Positions 1-8,887 of a stretch of 64,000 nucleotides of DNA are shown here, in pieces; the stretch's first letter is position 1; each line of letters begins with the position of its first letter. The DNA is taken from positions 1-64,000 of IMG/VR virus record IMGVR_UViG_3300050821_008818. The stretch is one strand, 5' to 3'. The DNA comes from a virus. The translations under genes and the position numbers were made by a program. Below the pieces are notes generated by a model. That model was not told the origin of the DNA and searched no databases. It saw nothing but the letters and a program-made list of their open reading frames with translations.

Positions 1-197
1 GTGTTGAGCGCCGTGAGGGTTGTACTATCTCCGGACGTCGGATGAAGCGCAATCAGCTGAGCGACGAGAAGTTTAAGCTCGGACCCGTGCTGTATGGTGA
101 GATTTTGCAAAGTGGCATAATCATGACCTTTGGTGGCAAGGGCTGCTTTTGCCGCCGCATTTGGTGCCAATGCTTTAATATCTGCTAATGCAGTCAT
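1..197 (-). CDS. Partial structural-region protein, N-terminal part only
   Basis: The reading frame is open from an ATG at 197 to the left window edge, so only about 65 N-terminal residues are visible (begins MTALADIKALAPNAAAKAAL). A good ribosome binding site (AGGAGATATT) lies just upstream. The visible part is alanine- and leucine-rich and probably helical. It is the last gene of the leftward head run that can be seen. Where portal genes lie upstream and tail genes downstream on a circular map, a capsid or connector protein is possible, but no motif supports a specific call. Confidence 0.7.
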   Translation of the reverse strand, partial: MTALADIKALAPNAAAKAALATKGHDYATLQNLTIQHGSELKLLVAQLIALHPTSGDSTTLTALN

Positions 198-209
198 TGT
201 AATATCTCC

Positions 210-515
210 TTATGCCAATACCAAAACGTCAAGAAGGCCGACGCCTAGCGTAGTCGCGGCCAGCACTGGCGTAGTTACAACATTGAAGCCGGCACTTGTC
301 TTCGCCGTAATATTGACCGTAGTTGCTAAGTTGCTCGTGGCGAAGACCGAATAGGTCGCGGGAAGCGGCTCTGAGAATGTGATTGCGGTCGTAACCGCCG
401 AACCGGCACCGCCGCCAGCGATAGTCGCGACGCCAGTCAGGACGCCTAGAATAACCCGATCAGTGAAGGCGCCAGACGACCCGTCTACCACCTGCATCGT
501 ATGTTTATCAATCAT
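210..515 (-). CDS. Small structural protein, decoration-like (hypothetical)
   Basis: This 101-residue protein has a charged N-terminus, then a region rich in Ala, Val, Thr and Gly with alternating hydrophobic residues, as in small beta-rich virion proteins. It has no signal peptide or membrane segment. Its stop lies 12 bases before the next gene leftwards, so it belongs to the head operon. A decoration or head-completion role is inferred from position and composition only. Confidence 0.65.
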   Translation of the reverse strand: MIDKHTMQVVDGSSGAFTDRVILGVLTGVATIAGGGAGSAVTTAITFSEPLPATYSVFATSNLATTVNITAKTSAGFNVVTTPVLAATTLGVGLLDVLVLA

Positions 516-544
516 ATGTATTACTACCTTCTAAAAATTATATC

Positions 545-572
545 TTGACAATACGCTATTCTACTATACTTT
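545..572 (+). promoter_or_regulatory. Sigma-70-type promoter for the small rightward gene
   Basis: TTGACA at 545-550 and TACTTT at 567-572, separated by 16 bases, in an AT-rich stretch 38 bases before the ATG at 611. The same arrangement (TTGACA, 16 bases, TACTTT) occurs at the leftward early promoter near 29.9 kb. Confidence 0.55.
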
Positions 573-610
573 ATTTATGTTACTTTCCACATCCATGAAA
601 GGGTAAAGAA

Positions 611-820
611 ATGGTAACATCAATTACACGTCTAAAGACTGGCGCGCTTGCGTCAGTAAATGAGACAATCGGGCTAAACGATACTCAGAGCGAATTGGAA
701 AAAGCTCGCTTTGACTACGATGCCAAGCTATTCGCGCTCAATCAGGAGTTCTGCGATAGGCGAGACAAAATGCGTAAGGAGTATCACGCAAAGATTGCTG
801 AAATCACAGCAAGCGAATAA
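611..820 (+). CDS. Small charged coiled-coil protein, opposite strand to the head genes
   Basis: This 69-residue protein is probably helical. Residues 27-66 are rich in Glu, Lys, Arg and Ala with heptad-like spacing. It lies alone on the plus strand inside the leftward structural operon, with its own promoter at 545-572 and a hairpin just behind it, the layout of a phage moron (cargo gene). The weak ribosome site AGGGTAAAG precedes the ATG. Function unknown. Confidence 0.6.
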   Translation: MVTSITRLKTGALASVNETIGLNDTQSELEKARFDYDAKLFALNQEFCDRRDKMRKEYHAKIAEITASE

Positions 821-824
821 GCAA

Positions 825-856
825 ATGGCCGCTAAGGAGAAATCCCTAGCGGCCAT
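825..856 (+). terminator. Hairpin after the small rightward gene
   Basis: A perfect 10-base inverted repeat (ATGGCCGCTA at 825-834 and its complement at 847-856) with a 12-base loop starts four bases after the stop at 820. There is no T-run behind it, so it may be a weak terminator or an RNA-stabilising stem. The rest of the gap to 1055 shows no convincing gene. Confidence 0.45.
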
Positions 857-1055
857 TGATCTGACAGCACGCTGCCAGGGAGTTTGGTCGGGACCGCCGG
901 GTAGCTACTCCGGTCTTGCGCAATCAGTCGACATTTGCGCCGTGCGCGCTCACACTACGGTCCCAAATTTGGTGGAGCGCCCTTTCCGCCGGCAGAGTGA
1001 CATCCGCCCAAACGGCACGCCCCAGACGGCACTTGCGCACTGCCGTTGCGGTCAG

Positions 1056-1093
1056 TCATGAAATCTCGTAACAGCTCATGAAATCTTGTTACA
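1056..1093. repeat. Short tandem duplication of a gene 3' end
   Basis: The 18 bases ending the gene at 1076-1402 (1076-1093, covering the last codons and stop) are repeated with two changes at 1056-1073. The offset is 20 bases. A similar 3'-end duplication is seen at the terminase gene. Confidence 0.6.
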
Positions 1094-1402
1094 CTGCAGA
1101 TGCGCATTTAGCGTGCGCGTTCCGGATGGCGTGATCGAAACTGTCGCGATCAAATTATAGGTTACACCACCCACCAACGTTCCTATAACCTGCGACACAA
1201 TATTGCCGCTAAGAGACGGTGGTCCGATTAAATGCGAAGAAGGATTAGTGTCAACCCCTGAAACTACAGAAATAGTCACGGCCGCCGACATCGGCGTGAT
1301 CGTCTCCCCCGTGGCGAGTTGACTCGTGAAATCAAACCCGCGCGCGCCGACGAAATATGGCACCGGATCGACGGGAGTGAAATCAAAAGCTGCCCGCGGC
1401 AC
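1076..1402 (-). CDS. Small virion-associated protein (hypothetical)
   Basis: This 108-residue protein contains the segment YFVGARGFDFTSQL followed by a Thr/Val/Ser-rich beta-type C-terminal half with Gly-Gly-Val-Thr-Tyr, reminiscent of small phage proteins with an immunoglobulin-like fold. Its start is two bases from the stop of the upstream membrane protein, so the two are translated together. Role unknown; a capsid or neck accessory is inferred from its neighbours. Confidence 0.6.
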   Translation of the reverse strand: MPRAAFDFTPVDPVPYFVGARGFDFTSQLATGETITPMSAAVTISVVSGVDTNPSSHLIGPPSLSGNIVSQVIGTLVGGVTYNLIATVSITPSGTRTLNAHLQCNKIS

Positions 1403-1403
1403 A

Positions 1404-1640
1404 TTAGCCTCCAGAAATAGGAATTCCAGCTGGGCACCAGTGCCAGAAGAAATGAACTGCTAAACCACCGGCAAAGACGCCGCAAATCCAAATCGACAAC
1501 GGCCAAGTCGCGCCAATATAGGCAATCGTCTTCGATAGCGTCCATTGCCGTTCGGGATGGCGGAATGCCAAGCCCTCAATTGCAGCAAAAAATAGGATGG
1601 AGCCGACCAGGCCGACGGCCCACATCCATGTTTCGCTCAT
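1404..1640 (-). CDS. Small membrane protein, two to three transmembrane segments
   Basis: This 78-residue protein has hydrophobic segments near residues 5-23, 38-60 and possibly 60-70. The start overlaps the stop of the upstream gene by four bases (ATGA type), which shows coupled translation. No family was recognised. Membrane proteins inside head operons are uncommon, so a role during infection rather than in the particle is possible. Confidence 0.6.
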   Translation of the reverse strand: MSETWMWAVGLVGSILFFAAIEGLAFRHPERQWTLSKTIAYIGATWPLSIWICGVFAGGLAVHFFWHWCPAGIPISGG

Positions 1641-1864
1641 ATTCCTCGCCCGCCCCGATTTGGATCGACAGGCTCACCACTTGCGGGGCCGCCGGGTTCC
1701 GTACCTGGAAACTGGCCAGGAGAAGGCTGTAACGTGCCGCTCTCTGGAAATATCCTGCCATCAAGCCCGGGCGACGGAACCGTAGTTCTAACACCTCCGC
1801 CGTTGCCGGGAGACATGTTGCCTAAACGGCGGCCGCCCCAGAAATTGCTATCTAATTCAGTCAT
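1637..1864 (-). CDS. Gly/Pro-rich low-complexity protein
   Basis: A 75-residue protein dominated by Gly, Pro, Arg and Ser, with no predicted fold. It is squeezed between the Trp/Pro repeat protein upstream (stop four bases before its start) and the membrane protein downstream (four-base overlap). The tight packing is the main support that it is translated. It could be a disordered linker-type virion protein. Confidence 0.5.
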   Translation of the reverse strand: MTELDSNFWGGRRLGNMSPGNGGGVRTTVPSPGLDGRIFPESGTLQPSPGQFPGTEPGGPASGEPVDPNRGGRGI

Positions 1865-1867
1865 TTC

Positions 1868-4800
1868 CTAAACTTTCTTCACAATAGTCACAATATCAGT
1901 GGCGTAAACCACAGAGCTGATCGGCTTACCATTTACAATATTAATGATATCAATATCATAAACTGTAGAGATAACCGGTTCCCCCTTCGCAACAAAGGTT
2001 TGCGTCGGTGCATTTACAATTTGCAGTGGCGGGACAAAAGTCGGCGTCCCAAGAAACGCGAAAAATGGCCCCAGAACCCATTCTTGCGCCGAGCGGCGCC
2101 CTGGTAGCCTCGTATCGAAGAAGCCCGCCTGCCAGCCCTCTAGGACCCCTACAGACGGTGTTATTGACGGATAGAGCCGCCAATCATCGGCGCGGCCGGC
2201 GGCTCGAGCTGTGAGTCCCCACCACGCTTGATCCATGTACGGAACAAGCCGACTACCAGGCGGGAGGAAATCCCACCATTCCGCGCGGCGCCTAACATTT
2301 GGCGCGCCTGTCCACCATTCCGAGCCGATTAGAACCGGTCTCGAGGGCGGGCTTGGTGCTATTCCGTCCCAGCTCGTCTGCGGCCGACGGCCGGAGGCAG
2401 CGGTCCACCACTCCGCACCGATCAACGGCGGCTGAACTAACGGACTTAGAGGCGATACGCCGTCCCAGCTAAGGGCCGCTACCTGTCGCCTTGCCTGGAC
2501 CCAGAACTCAGCGCTGACAAAGCTAGGCGTGACTACGGCCGCAACAAGCGGCCTAAAAACGTCCGGCGTCCACGTCGAGACCGACGGCCAGCGTCGAAGA
2601 GCCGACCACCATTCGGGCGGGAGGGCCGAGGTTGGAACCTGAGTTCCAAACGGCCGCACCCAAGTCGGCTCAAACCCCGGCGGAGCATTCCACCGTTTCG
2701 GTGGATCAAACCACGGCTCCGAAGGCTTCGCCGTAGGAACCGTTGTCCCAAGATTGCGAAACCAGGTAACCTCGAACCATTGGCGTGGCGTCCACCTTTG
2801 CGGCGGATCAAACCAAGGTTGCGGCAACGCCGCAGACGGAGTTGCCGTGTAACTTATTATTGCTTTGAGCGGCTGAGGCTCAAACCCTGGTCCTGCCTGC
2901 CACCTCTTCGGCGGATCGAACCACGGCTCAGATGGTTTCGTCGTCGGGACCGGAATCCCGTAATTCTGAAACCAGGTAACCTCAAACCATGGACGCGGCG
3001 ACCACCGTTGCGGCGGATCGAACCACGGCTCTGATGGCTTCGTAGTAGGGACTGTGGTCCCGAGATTCCGCCAAGGCGGCTCGGCGAATCCCGGCGGCGC
3101 GACCCATCTTTTCGGAGGATCGAACCAGGGCTCAGACGGCTTCGCGGTCGGCACAGTTGTGCCAAATGGCGGTATCGCCGGATGTTCAAAACCTGGTGAC
3201 GCTTTCCACCGTTTTGGCGGATCGAACCAAGGATCGGACGGCGCAGCGGTAGGAACCGCAGTCCCGAGATTACGCCACGGTGGTGGCTCAAATCCAGGTG
3301 GGGCGATCCACCGCTTTGGAGGATCGAACCACGGTTCAGAAGGCTTCGAACTCGGGACCGAAACCCCGAAGAATTGCGGAGTCTGGCTATCCCAAACAAG
3401 TTCCCGATACGGCGCCCTAGAGGTAGTCCACCATTCTTGCGGAATGGTAGGAACTATAACACCTAGTGTTACAAAATTCCCGTCCCAGCTTAGCGTCGAA
3501 TAAGAACGCCTAGCTTGAGACCACCAATCGGTCGGTACAAACGTCGGCTGAACAACTGCGGCCGCGAATGGCTGCAGGACATCTGTATTCCAAACCGCTT
3601 GGCGAGCTACTGGTCTTGAACTCTGCCACCAAGAATCTGGTAGCAGAAACGGCGCCCTTTCAAACGCACCTATGTCATATGCCGGCCCCTGCGGACGAAG
3701 CGTGCCAGCATAATCCGTGGTAACGATAGCTGCTGGCGTGGTGGGCGCAAATACGTCCGTAGCCCAAATCTGGGCCTGAACCTTATATGTCAGCCACCTG
3801 TTTCTTGCGGGCTCCCAGAATGGCTCCGAAGGCATACTCGCGGGGACGCGAATCCCAAGATACTGTATTGCCTGCGTTTCAAACGGCGGCGGCGCTTTCC
3901 ACCGCTTTGGCGGGTCGAACCAAGGCTCTGATGGCTTGACCAGAATCCCGAAGGCTTGCGGAATCTCACCCGTATCAAACCCGGGAGGTGCGACCCATCT
4001 TTTCGGTGGATCAAACCATGGCTGAGGCGGCAGGTTCGTCGGAACAAGAATGCCGTAGTTTCTTGTCCAGGTCGGCTCAAATCCCGGCGGCGCAACCCAC
4101 CGCTTTGGAGGATCGAACCAGGGCGGCGGTAGAATTATTGTCGGGACTAAAATCCCGCGGTTTCGTAATGGCGGCTCGCTATCCCTAACGTAACGCGTAT
4201 CAACCGGAAGGCGGCGTGGACGCCCGTCGTTTGGCCACCAACCTACTTGAGCAAATGTTACTGGCGCAGCGGGTAGAATCGTAACCCCGACGCCGTCCCA
4301 GTTACCTGCGCTGGCCCACGTATAAGTTTCCGTACCAGGTGCCGAACCCGGTGCGGTCGTGCCGATCATGAAGGCTTCGAACGCGCCAGCATTGTAATAA
4401 ATGTTGCTGACCGCCGGCGACGAAGTCGGCTGGGCATTATTGGAGTAGTTAATACTAGCCCAAAGATTCCATTGCCCAGAGGTAAACCCCGAAGGACCTG
4501 GAATGGCAACGGCAGCCAAGGAGTTGACTGATATCGACGTAAAATTGCCGAAAGCCGTCCCGACAGTAGACCCAGTTCCGGAAAGCCCGCGGATCTCGCC
4601 ATCCATACCACCGATGCCAAGAGAGGCTCCGGCGAATACCCCGGTCAATCCTGACGACCAGATGGCACCAAATAAATAAAGCTGTGTTTGCGTGTTGGTT
4701 GTGGCGGCGCCTACAATTGAACCTAGTTTGGTCCATCCGGTAGGGGTTGTGACAGTTGGGGTGAGAATCGTCGTCCCACCAAACTGCGCGCATACCACAG

Positions 4801-4915
4801 CAACGACAGCATTGCCAGTGGCAATACCGGCTGGGAAGGCAAGAGTTACGCTAGCTGTACCTCCTGATGCGGCCGCGCTGTTATAACCTCCATCTCCAAC
4901 ATTCGCGATCGCCAC
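1868..4915 (-). CDS. Large Trp/Pro tandem-repeat virion protein
   Basis: This 1015-residue protein has two parts. Residues 1 to about 215 form a Gly/Thr/Ala-rich domain with a lectin- or tail-like pattern (for example PTGWTKLGS). The rest is a tandem array of about 30-residue units. Ten units carry PWFDPP[K/Q]RW, usually followed by a PPGFEP-like segment and GTxVPT, and about eight more diverged units carry EWW-x-ARR...SWDG. The last about 30 residues contain two copies of a Val/Ile-rich unit (PVISTVYDIDI and PISSVVYATDI). No catalytic motif is visible. The start of the protein at 52416-53378, in the baseplate module, contains one related unit, which links this protein to the particle. An extended fibre or internal structural protein is inferred; I do not recognise a named family. 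Confidence 0.75.
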   Translation of the reverse strand: MAIANVGDGGYNSAAASGGTASVTLAFPAGIATGNAVVAVVCAQFGGTTILTPTVTTPTGWTKLGSIVGAATTNTQTQLYLFGAIWSSGLTGVFAGASLGIGGMDGEIRGLSGTGSTVGTAFGNFTSISVNSLAAVAIPGPSGFTSGQWNLWASINYSNNAQPTSSPAVSNIYYNAGAFEAFMIGTTAPGSAPGTETYTWASAGNWDGVGVTILPAAPVTFAQVGWWPNDGRPRRLPVDTRYVRDSEPPLRNRGILVPTIILPPPWFDPPKRWVAPPGFEPTWTRNYGILVPTNLPPQPWFDPPKRWVAPPGFDTGEIPQAFGILVKPSEPWFDPPKRWKAPPPFETQAIQYLGIRVPASMPSEPFWEPARNRWLTYKVQAQIWATDVFAPTTPAAIVTTDYAGTLRPQGPAYDIGAFERAPFLLPDSWWQSSRPVARQAVWNTDVLQPFAAAVVQPTFVPTDWWSQARRSYSTLSWDGNFVTLGVIVPTIPQEWWTTSRAPYRELVWDSQTPQFFGVSVPSSKPSEPWFDPPKRWIAPPGFEPPPWRNLGTAVPTAAPSDPWFDPPKRWKASPGFEHPAIPPFGTTVPTAKPSEPWFDPPKRWVAPPGFAEPPWRNLGTTVPTTKPSEPWFDPPQRWSPRPWFEVTWFQNYGIPVPTTKPSEPWFDPPKRWQAGPGFEPQPLKAIISYTATPSAALPQPWFDPPQRWTPRQWFEVTWFRNLGTTVPTAKPSEPWFDPPKRWNAPPGFEPTWVRPFGTQVPTSALPPEWWSALRRWPSVSTWTPDVFRPLVAAVVTPSFVSAEFWVQARRQVAALSWDGVSPLSPLVQPPLIGAEWWTAASGRRPQTSWDGIAPSPPSRPVLIGSEWWTGAPNVRRRAEWWDFLPPGSRLVPYMDQAWWGLTARAAGRADDWRLYPSITPSVGVLEGWQAGFFDTRLPGRRSAQEWVLGPFFAFLGTPTFVPPLQIVNAPTQTFVAKGEPVISTVYDIDIINIVNGKPISSVVYATDIVTIVKKV

Positions 4916-4926
4916 ATTAGGCTACC

Positions 4927-5220
4927 TTAAGGAATTAAATGAACTGTCTGGGTTTCAGTTATAGTGATAGGTGGACTGCCAGTGAGGGTCACACTTATCG
5001 TTAATTGAAAATTGTTTCCGCCAATCGCATTAGGGGGAACAGGAGCCGTAATAGTGGTTCCCGCCGCATTAGGCGTGAGAGTGCCAAGGGCCCCAGTAGC
5101 AGACCATGTAGGCACAATAGAGCCAAGAGCTTGAGCACCAACCAAGGATGCATTGACCTGATAAGTCACGCCAAATTTAGCTAGGGGCAACGCACCCATC
5201 GTTATGAACGTGTCTTGCAT
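4927..5220 (-). CDS. Small Ig-like virion protein (hypothetical)
   Basis: This 97-residue protein is rich in Thr, Ala, Gly and Pro. A Thr/Val-rich C-terminal half (ITETQTVHLIP end) suggests an immunoglobulin-like beta sandwich. It lies between the beta-helix protein (13-base gap) and the repeat protein (11-base gap) and is probably co-expressed with them. A head- or spike-decorating role is inferred only from fold type and place. Confidence 0.6.
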   Translation of the reverse strand: MQDTFITMGALPLAKFGVTYQVNASLVGAQALGSIVPTWSATGALGTLTPNAAGTTITAPVPPNAIGGNNFQLTISVTLTGSPPITITETQTVHLIP

Positions 5221-5233
5221 TGGACGGCTACCG

Positions 5234-6703
5234 TTAAAGAGTCATACCAGCATCAATGCAAGGCGACGTATATTTAAGTCGGAACCCATCAGCGACCGAA
5301 CCAGCTGCAACGAACTGTGGGTCAGCGTTGATGCTGCTCGCATCATAGCCAGCCGTCTGCCACTGCGCCCATGTATTGTTGGTACCACTAATTACGGCGA
5401 TTACCGTTCCAGTTTGCAGAAATACGGTATTGAAATTAATTATCGATGTCGTGATGCTGCCAGGAAGTATATAGGGCGCTGCCCCAGAAGGGCCGCCGGA
5501 AACCAAGTAAATAATATTGTTTTTGAATTCGTCGGTCCCAGCAACCGTATTTGCATAAGTGATGCCGTTCCATTGGCCATAAATCGTATTATTCCAGAAC
5601 TTGCACGCCCCGGTCGTAGCACTTGGATTCTGCCGGAAGATGCTAGCCTCGGCCTGCGCCCCTCCGGACATTACGATAATGTTGTTATAGAACCAGAGAG
5701 TTCCGCCATTAACAACGGAGCCGACGATTATCCCGTGATTGTTAAACCCTCCATTTGGATGATAGAGAAAGTTTCTAGAAAAAGTAATATTCGTGTCATT
5801 GCCACTAGACTGGATCGTGTCACTATGCCAGGCGGCATCCGCATTATTAACGATAAACTTATTTCTGCTCACAAGAATTGAAGCGCCAGTGTTATCCTGT
5901 GAGTACCATGTATCGGTTTGCCCTGGCGACAAGGCAGGAGTGTCAACGAAATTATTCAGGACCGATATCGTGCCACCCGTGTTGCTTCGGCAATCAAACC
6001 CACGAACATTAGCAGCCGCGATCCCTATCGAATCACCAAGTCCAACACCTGGACTCGCTACATTCTCGTTCAGCGTTAGGCTTGTTGCGGTCGAGGCGAT
6101 AACGTAGTTGTTTCCAGATGCAGTAGGAATAGCTGCTTGTGTAGTTAGATCTTCAACACCATTCTGGACTGATGCATAGGATGCAAAATTCGGAATCGTG
6201 CCTGACGTAAAGTGAAGAATAGCGCTTCCCGCTGCCGTCGTTGCGCTCGTGGCTACAGTTTGGACAAGCCCCACGCCGGTATGAATCGTAAGGTTTTGGT
6301 AGACGAGAGTTCCGGAACTGATCCCGTGGATAAATACACAACGCTCCACGCAGTTCTGAATTGTCAGATTTTGAAATACAAGATTCGTAAAACTATTGTT
6401 GTCGAGAAGCCCGTTGTCTCCGGGAACTGACGTCGTTGTCCCGTCGATAATAACCGTTCCGGTGTGACCGGCATCAATCCCAGCCGTAACAGTTATGGGA
6501 TTTCCGGCTCCGCCGCTTGCGCCGACGGTAAATTTCTGGGCATTATATGTCTGACTTACCGAACCACCGGAGATATATATCGTATCTCCAGCAAGTACCC
6601 CCGCGCCACCCCAAACAATATTGTTGAAATCTTTCCACGCGGCTGCCCAGCTAGTCCCTGCCCCAGAAGACCCAACAGAATTGTCTACGTACCACAGGGT
6701 CAT
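5234..6703 (-). CDS. Right-handed beta-helix (pectate-lyase-like) surface protein
   Basis: This 489-residue protein shows the short hydrophobic rungs and Asn ladders of parallel beta-helix proteins (for example repeated FxNxTI and WFYNNII segments) from about residue 40 to 440. It opens with WYVDNSVGSSGAGTSW, a start common in parallel beta-helix proteins. It has no signal peptide. Proteins of this fold in phages bind or cleave host polysaccharide as tailspikes; a virion surface role is inferred. It lies in the head-gene segment, three bases after the zinc protein gene and 13 bases before the Ig-like one. Confidence 0.7.
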   Translation of the reverse strand: MTLWYVDNSVGSSGAGTSWAAAWKDFNNIVWGGAGVLAGDTIYISGGSVSQTYNAQKFTVGASGGAGNPITVTAGIDAGHTGTVIIDGTTTSVPGDNGLLDNNSFTNLVFQNLTIQNCVERCVFIHGISSGTLVYQNLTIHTGVGLVQTVATSATTAAGSAILHFTSGTIPNFASYASVQNGVEDLTTQAAIPTASGNNYVIASTATSLTLNENVASPGVGLGDSIGIAAANVRGFDCRSNTGGTISVLNNFVDTPALSPGQTDTWYSQDNTGASILVSRNKFIVNNADAAWHSDTIQSSGNDTNITFSRNFLYHPNGGFNNHGIIVGSVVNGGTLWFYNNIIVMSGGAQAEASIFRQNPSATTGACKFWNNTIYGQWNGITYANTVAGTDEFKNNIIYLVSGGPSGAAPYILPGSITTSIINFNTVFLQTGTVIAVISGTNNTWAQWQTAGYDASSINADPQFVAAGSVADGFRLKYTSPCIDAGMTL

Positions 6704-6706
6704 AGG

Positions 6707-6967
6707 TCATGCCACCCTCATTGACTCCAGCAACCTTGCACGAGCCTCCCACCGATCGAGCTTCTTTTCCATGGGATCGCAGCCCTTATCAACGCAGTCC
6801 TTGCATATGAGACTATCACAGCAAGTGCAGCGCCCGCCCATGTCAGCAGGATCACACATCGGCTTGACAGTCACGATGCAACCGCAATGACCGCATGCAA
6901 AGGTGTCCTCTTCCTTCGTGCCATCAGGCCCAGTCGTAATAAGGACGCCATGACGCGTACCGCGCAC
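6707..6967 (-). CDS. Small zinc-binding protein
   Basis: This 86-residue protein has a cysteine/histidine cluster at residues 23-66 (CGHCGC ... CTCC ... CKDC ... C) that should hold one or two zinc ions, followed by a charged helix. Its start and the preceding stop are two bases apart. Such zinc-ribbon proteins are frequent in alphaproteobacterial phages. Their function is unknown and may be regulatory or in particle assembly. Confidence 0.65.
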   Translation of the reverse strand: MRGTRHGVLITTGPDGTKEEDTFACGHCGCIVTVKPMCDPADMGGRCTCCDSLICKDCVDKGCDPMEKKLDRWEARARLLESMRVA

Positions 6968-6969
6968 GA

Positions 6970-7452
6970 CTATTCCTCAAACGTCACATGATATAGCACT
7001 GGTGCGGCATAAGTCGGAGAGAGAGCGCGGAATACAAACCCAGCGGCTGCCGTTGCGGGCCACGAGATCTTGTCATCTGGACCAGCAACCCATCTCTGCG
7101 TCGCACGCTGATTGAGCGCGAAGGTTTTAACCGATGATGCGGCCGTCACGGTAGGCGCCACTGTGTAATTTACAAATGCGGACGTTTGACAGGCGGCGCT
7201 AAGAGTATCTTGTGGAAGCGGTGTTGCAGCTGTTGCTGTACCTGCGACCGTCATGCGCGATACGTCATAGACGATCTGAGTGTCAGACGCATTCGGTGCG
7301 CCGTCTGCACCAAAGGCAAACTCAACAAGTCTGCCGCGGCAAAGAGCGGCCGTTGTCGCATTAATACCTACAGCCACGGAGGTCGCGCCGAAGGTCGTGC
7401 TGATGTTTTGCTGAGTACCAGCAAGACGGTTGTTAACTTCGTATTTAGCCAT
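6970..7452 (-). CDS. Head decoration-like structural protein
   Basis: This 160-residue protein lacks a signal peptide and is rich in Ala, Thr and Val with alternating beta pattern, ending in YHVTFEE. It is the first gene after the portal gene in the leftward operon. Position and composition suggest a capsid decoration or head-stabilising protein, but it could equally be a neck component. No motif decides this. Confidence 0.6.
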   Translation of the reverse strand: MAKYEVNNRLAGTQQNISTTFGATSVAVGINATTAALCRGRLVEFAFGADGAPNASDTQIVYDVSRMTVAGTATAATPLPQDTLSAACQTSAFVNYTVAPTVTAASSVKTFALNQRATQRWVAGPDDKISWPATAAAGFVFRALSPTYAAPVLYHVTFEE

Positions 7453-7490
7453 TTAAAATCTACCTTCTTCCTTGAAATTCATAATTTAAT

Positions 7491-8882
7491 TCACTTCGTT
7501 GGCTTCCTTGCCCTAGAAGGCCTAGCCGTTGGTTTCGGGGCCGCCTTAGGCTGATTTTGCGCCTTCGGCAGCTCGGTATCATCAATCTGAGCAGATCCGC
7601 GAGCCGCCATTATGGCGATTTGCACATCAGCGTAAGTCAAATCTGCAAACTCGTTGTCCAAGCGCTCCATTCCCTGGGTTTCTCGGTATTCGTTTGGCGT
7701 AAGAGCATTATTCTCGTACTCCATCTTGTATATTTCCGCATTTTCATGCTCGTCCTCGCGCTCGATACCGCGGAACTGGAATTGCAGCTGCGAGAAGCCT
7801 AGCTTAGTATGAATCGCCTCGCGGGTTATGTGCGATTCAAGCAAATGCGCACAGGGCTTAATGGCCTGCTCGCGATCGCGGTCTTCGGCAACCTCGGACG
7901 TGTTGCGATTGAGATCTCGCTCAACACCGAGGTTTTGAGGACTGATATCAAAAGCGGCCGCTAATTCTCGGTGCAAAAATTCCTGGTACTTGAGATAAAG
8001 GCCGTTGTCTCCTTCTGGATAAAGTCTCAGGACATTTGGACCTCGTGACTTACCGGCGCTATCAAATTCCGTCATGCCCATGAGAGGCATTAGTCCCTGG
8101 CCCTCGACCTCATTTCTCCAATACTGACGAAACGCCATTAGCATTTCGGTCGACGCGCCGCTGCCTAGATCCAACGCAATCGATGGACGCGCGTTCGTCG
8201 CAACGTTGCCAGCGAATTCGCCGACGCCTAGAAGGCGCGATATCGTATTAAACGCAATCTCGACCGGACCGCGACCAAAAGGAGTTGAAGAACTAGGATT
8301 TGGCCTAATATACATCAGCTCGTCGTTGCGAAGCAAAACTTGCTGACCAATTCCGTTTCCTACAAAGTTCCCATACCCAACGATTTGGATATAACGCGCC
8401 TCGTTCGAGCCCCCAGCCCAACCGGGGAAAATCTGTATTGTAAGTCCGTCAACCGGCCACATCCACAGCGGACGCAATGGATCGCCGGAAAGCTGCATCT
8501 CGACAGCGCCTGCACCCATAAGAATGTCTTCGACGACCTGCTCCGTAAATGTGCGAAAACTGTCATCGATATTTGGGTTGTCCAAGCAGTAGGCGGCAAT
8601 CTCTGCCTGCCTCTCTAGCTCGGAATTCATCTCGATGCCCTTCAGTGGGACTATTTCCCAGTCTAGAAGGGCGATTGGATTCTTGACCGTATTAATCGCG
8701 CGGCGCGTATAGGGCTGCTGACCAAACCATCGCAAATTTCTAGGCGTCGGCTTGAATGCAATGCGTCTAGCGGTGCCAACTTGCCCCACCTGGACAAGAT
8801 TAGGATATACGATTGTATCGCGTGCCGGCTCTTTACGATTGCGTCCTGGTCGCTTGCCTTTGAAGAAATCGAGGACGCCCAT
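7491..8882 (-). CDS. Portal protein
   Basis: A 463-residue portal protein of the HK97 superfamily type, forming the dodecameric ring through which DNA enters and leaves the capsid. The sequence shows features usual for the family: a basic N-terminus, an early WFGQQPYTRRAINTVK segment, a central IRPNPSSSTPFGRGPVEIA loop region, and the helical stem and crown with LxRELAAAFDISPQNLG. The C-terminal tail is Lys/Pro/Ala-rich. Length is normal. It lies downstream of the terminase and spike genes and upstream of the decoration-like gene; no prohead protease is in the window. Confidence 0.9.
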   Translation of the reverse strand: MGVLDFFKGKRPGRNRKEPARDTIVYPNLVQVGQVGTARRIAFKPTPRNLRWFGQQPYTRRAINTVKNPIALLDWEIVPLKGIEMNSELERQAEIAAYCLDNPNIDDSFRTFTEQVVEDILMGAGAVEMQLSGDPLRPLWMWPVDGLTIQIFPGWAGGSNEARYIQIVGYGNFVGNGIGQQVLLRNDELMYIRPNPSSSTPFGRGPVEIAFNTISRLLGVGEFAGNVATNARPSIALDLGSGASTEMLMAFRQYWRNEVEGQGLMPLMGMTEFDSAGKSRGPNVLRLYPEGDNGLYLKYQEFLHRELAAAFDISPQNLGVERDLNRNTSEVAEDRDREQAIKPCAHLLESHITREAIHTKLGFSQLQFQFRGIEREDEHENAEIYKMEYENNALTPNEYRETQGMERLDNEFADLTYADVQIAIMAARGSAQIDDTELPKAQNQPKAAPKPTARPSRARKPTK

Positions 8883-8887
8883 TCATA

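Noticed and set aside
1868-4915. CRISPR-like regular repeats
   Set aside because: The periodic DNA is coding, imperfect, without equal spacers; it encodes the Trp/Pro units.
5204-5881. A 225-codon plus-strand open frame
   Set aside because: Antisense to the beta-helix gene; composition is that of a shadow frame and there is no ribosome site or neighbour on that strand.
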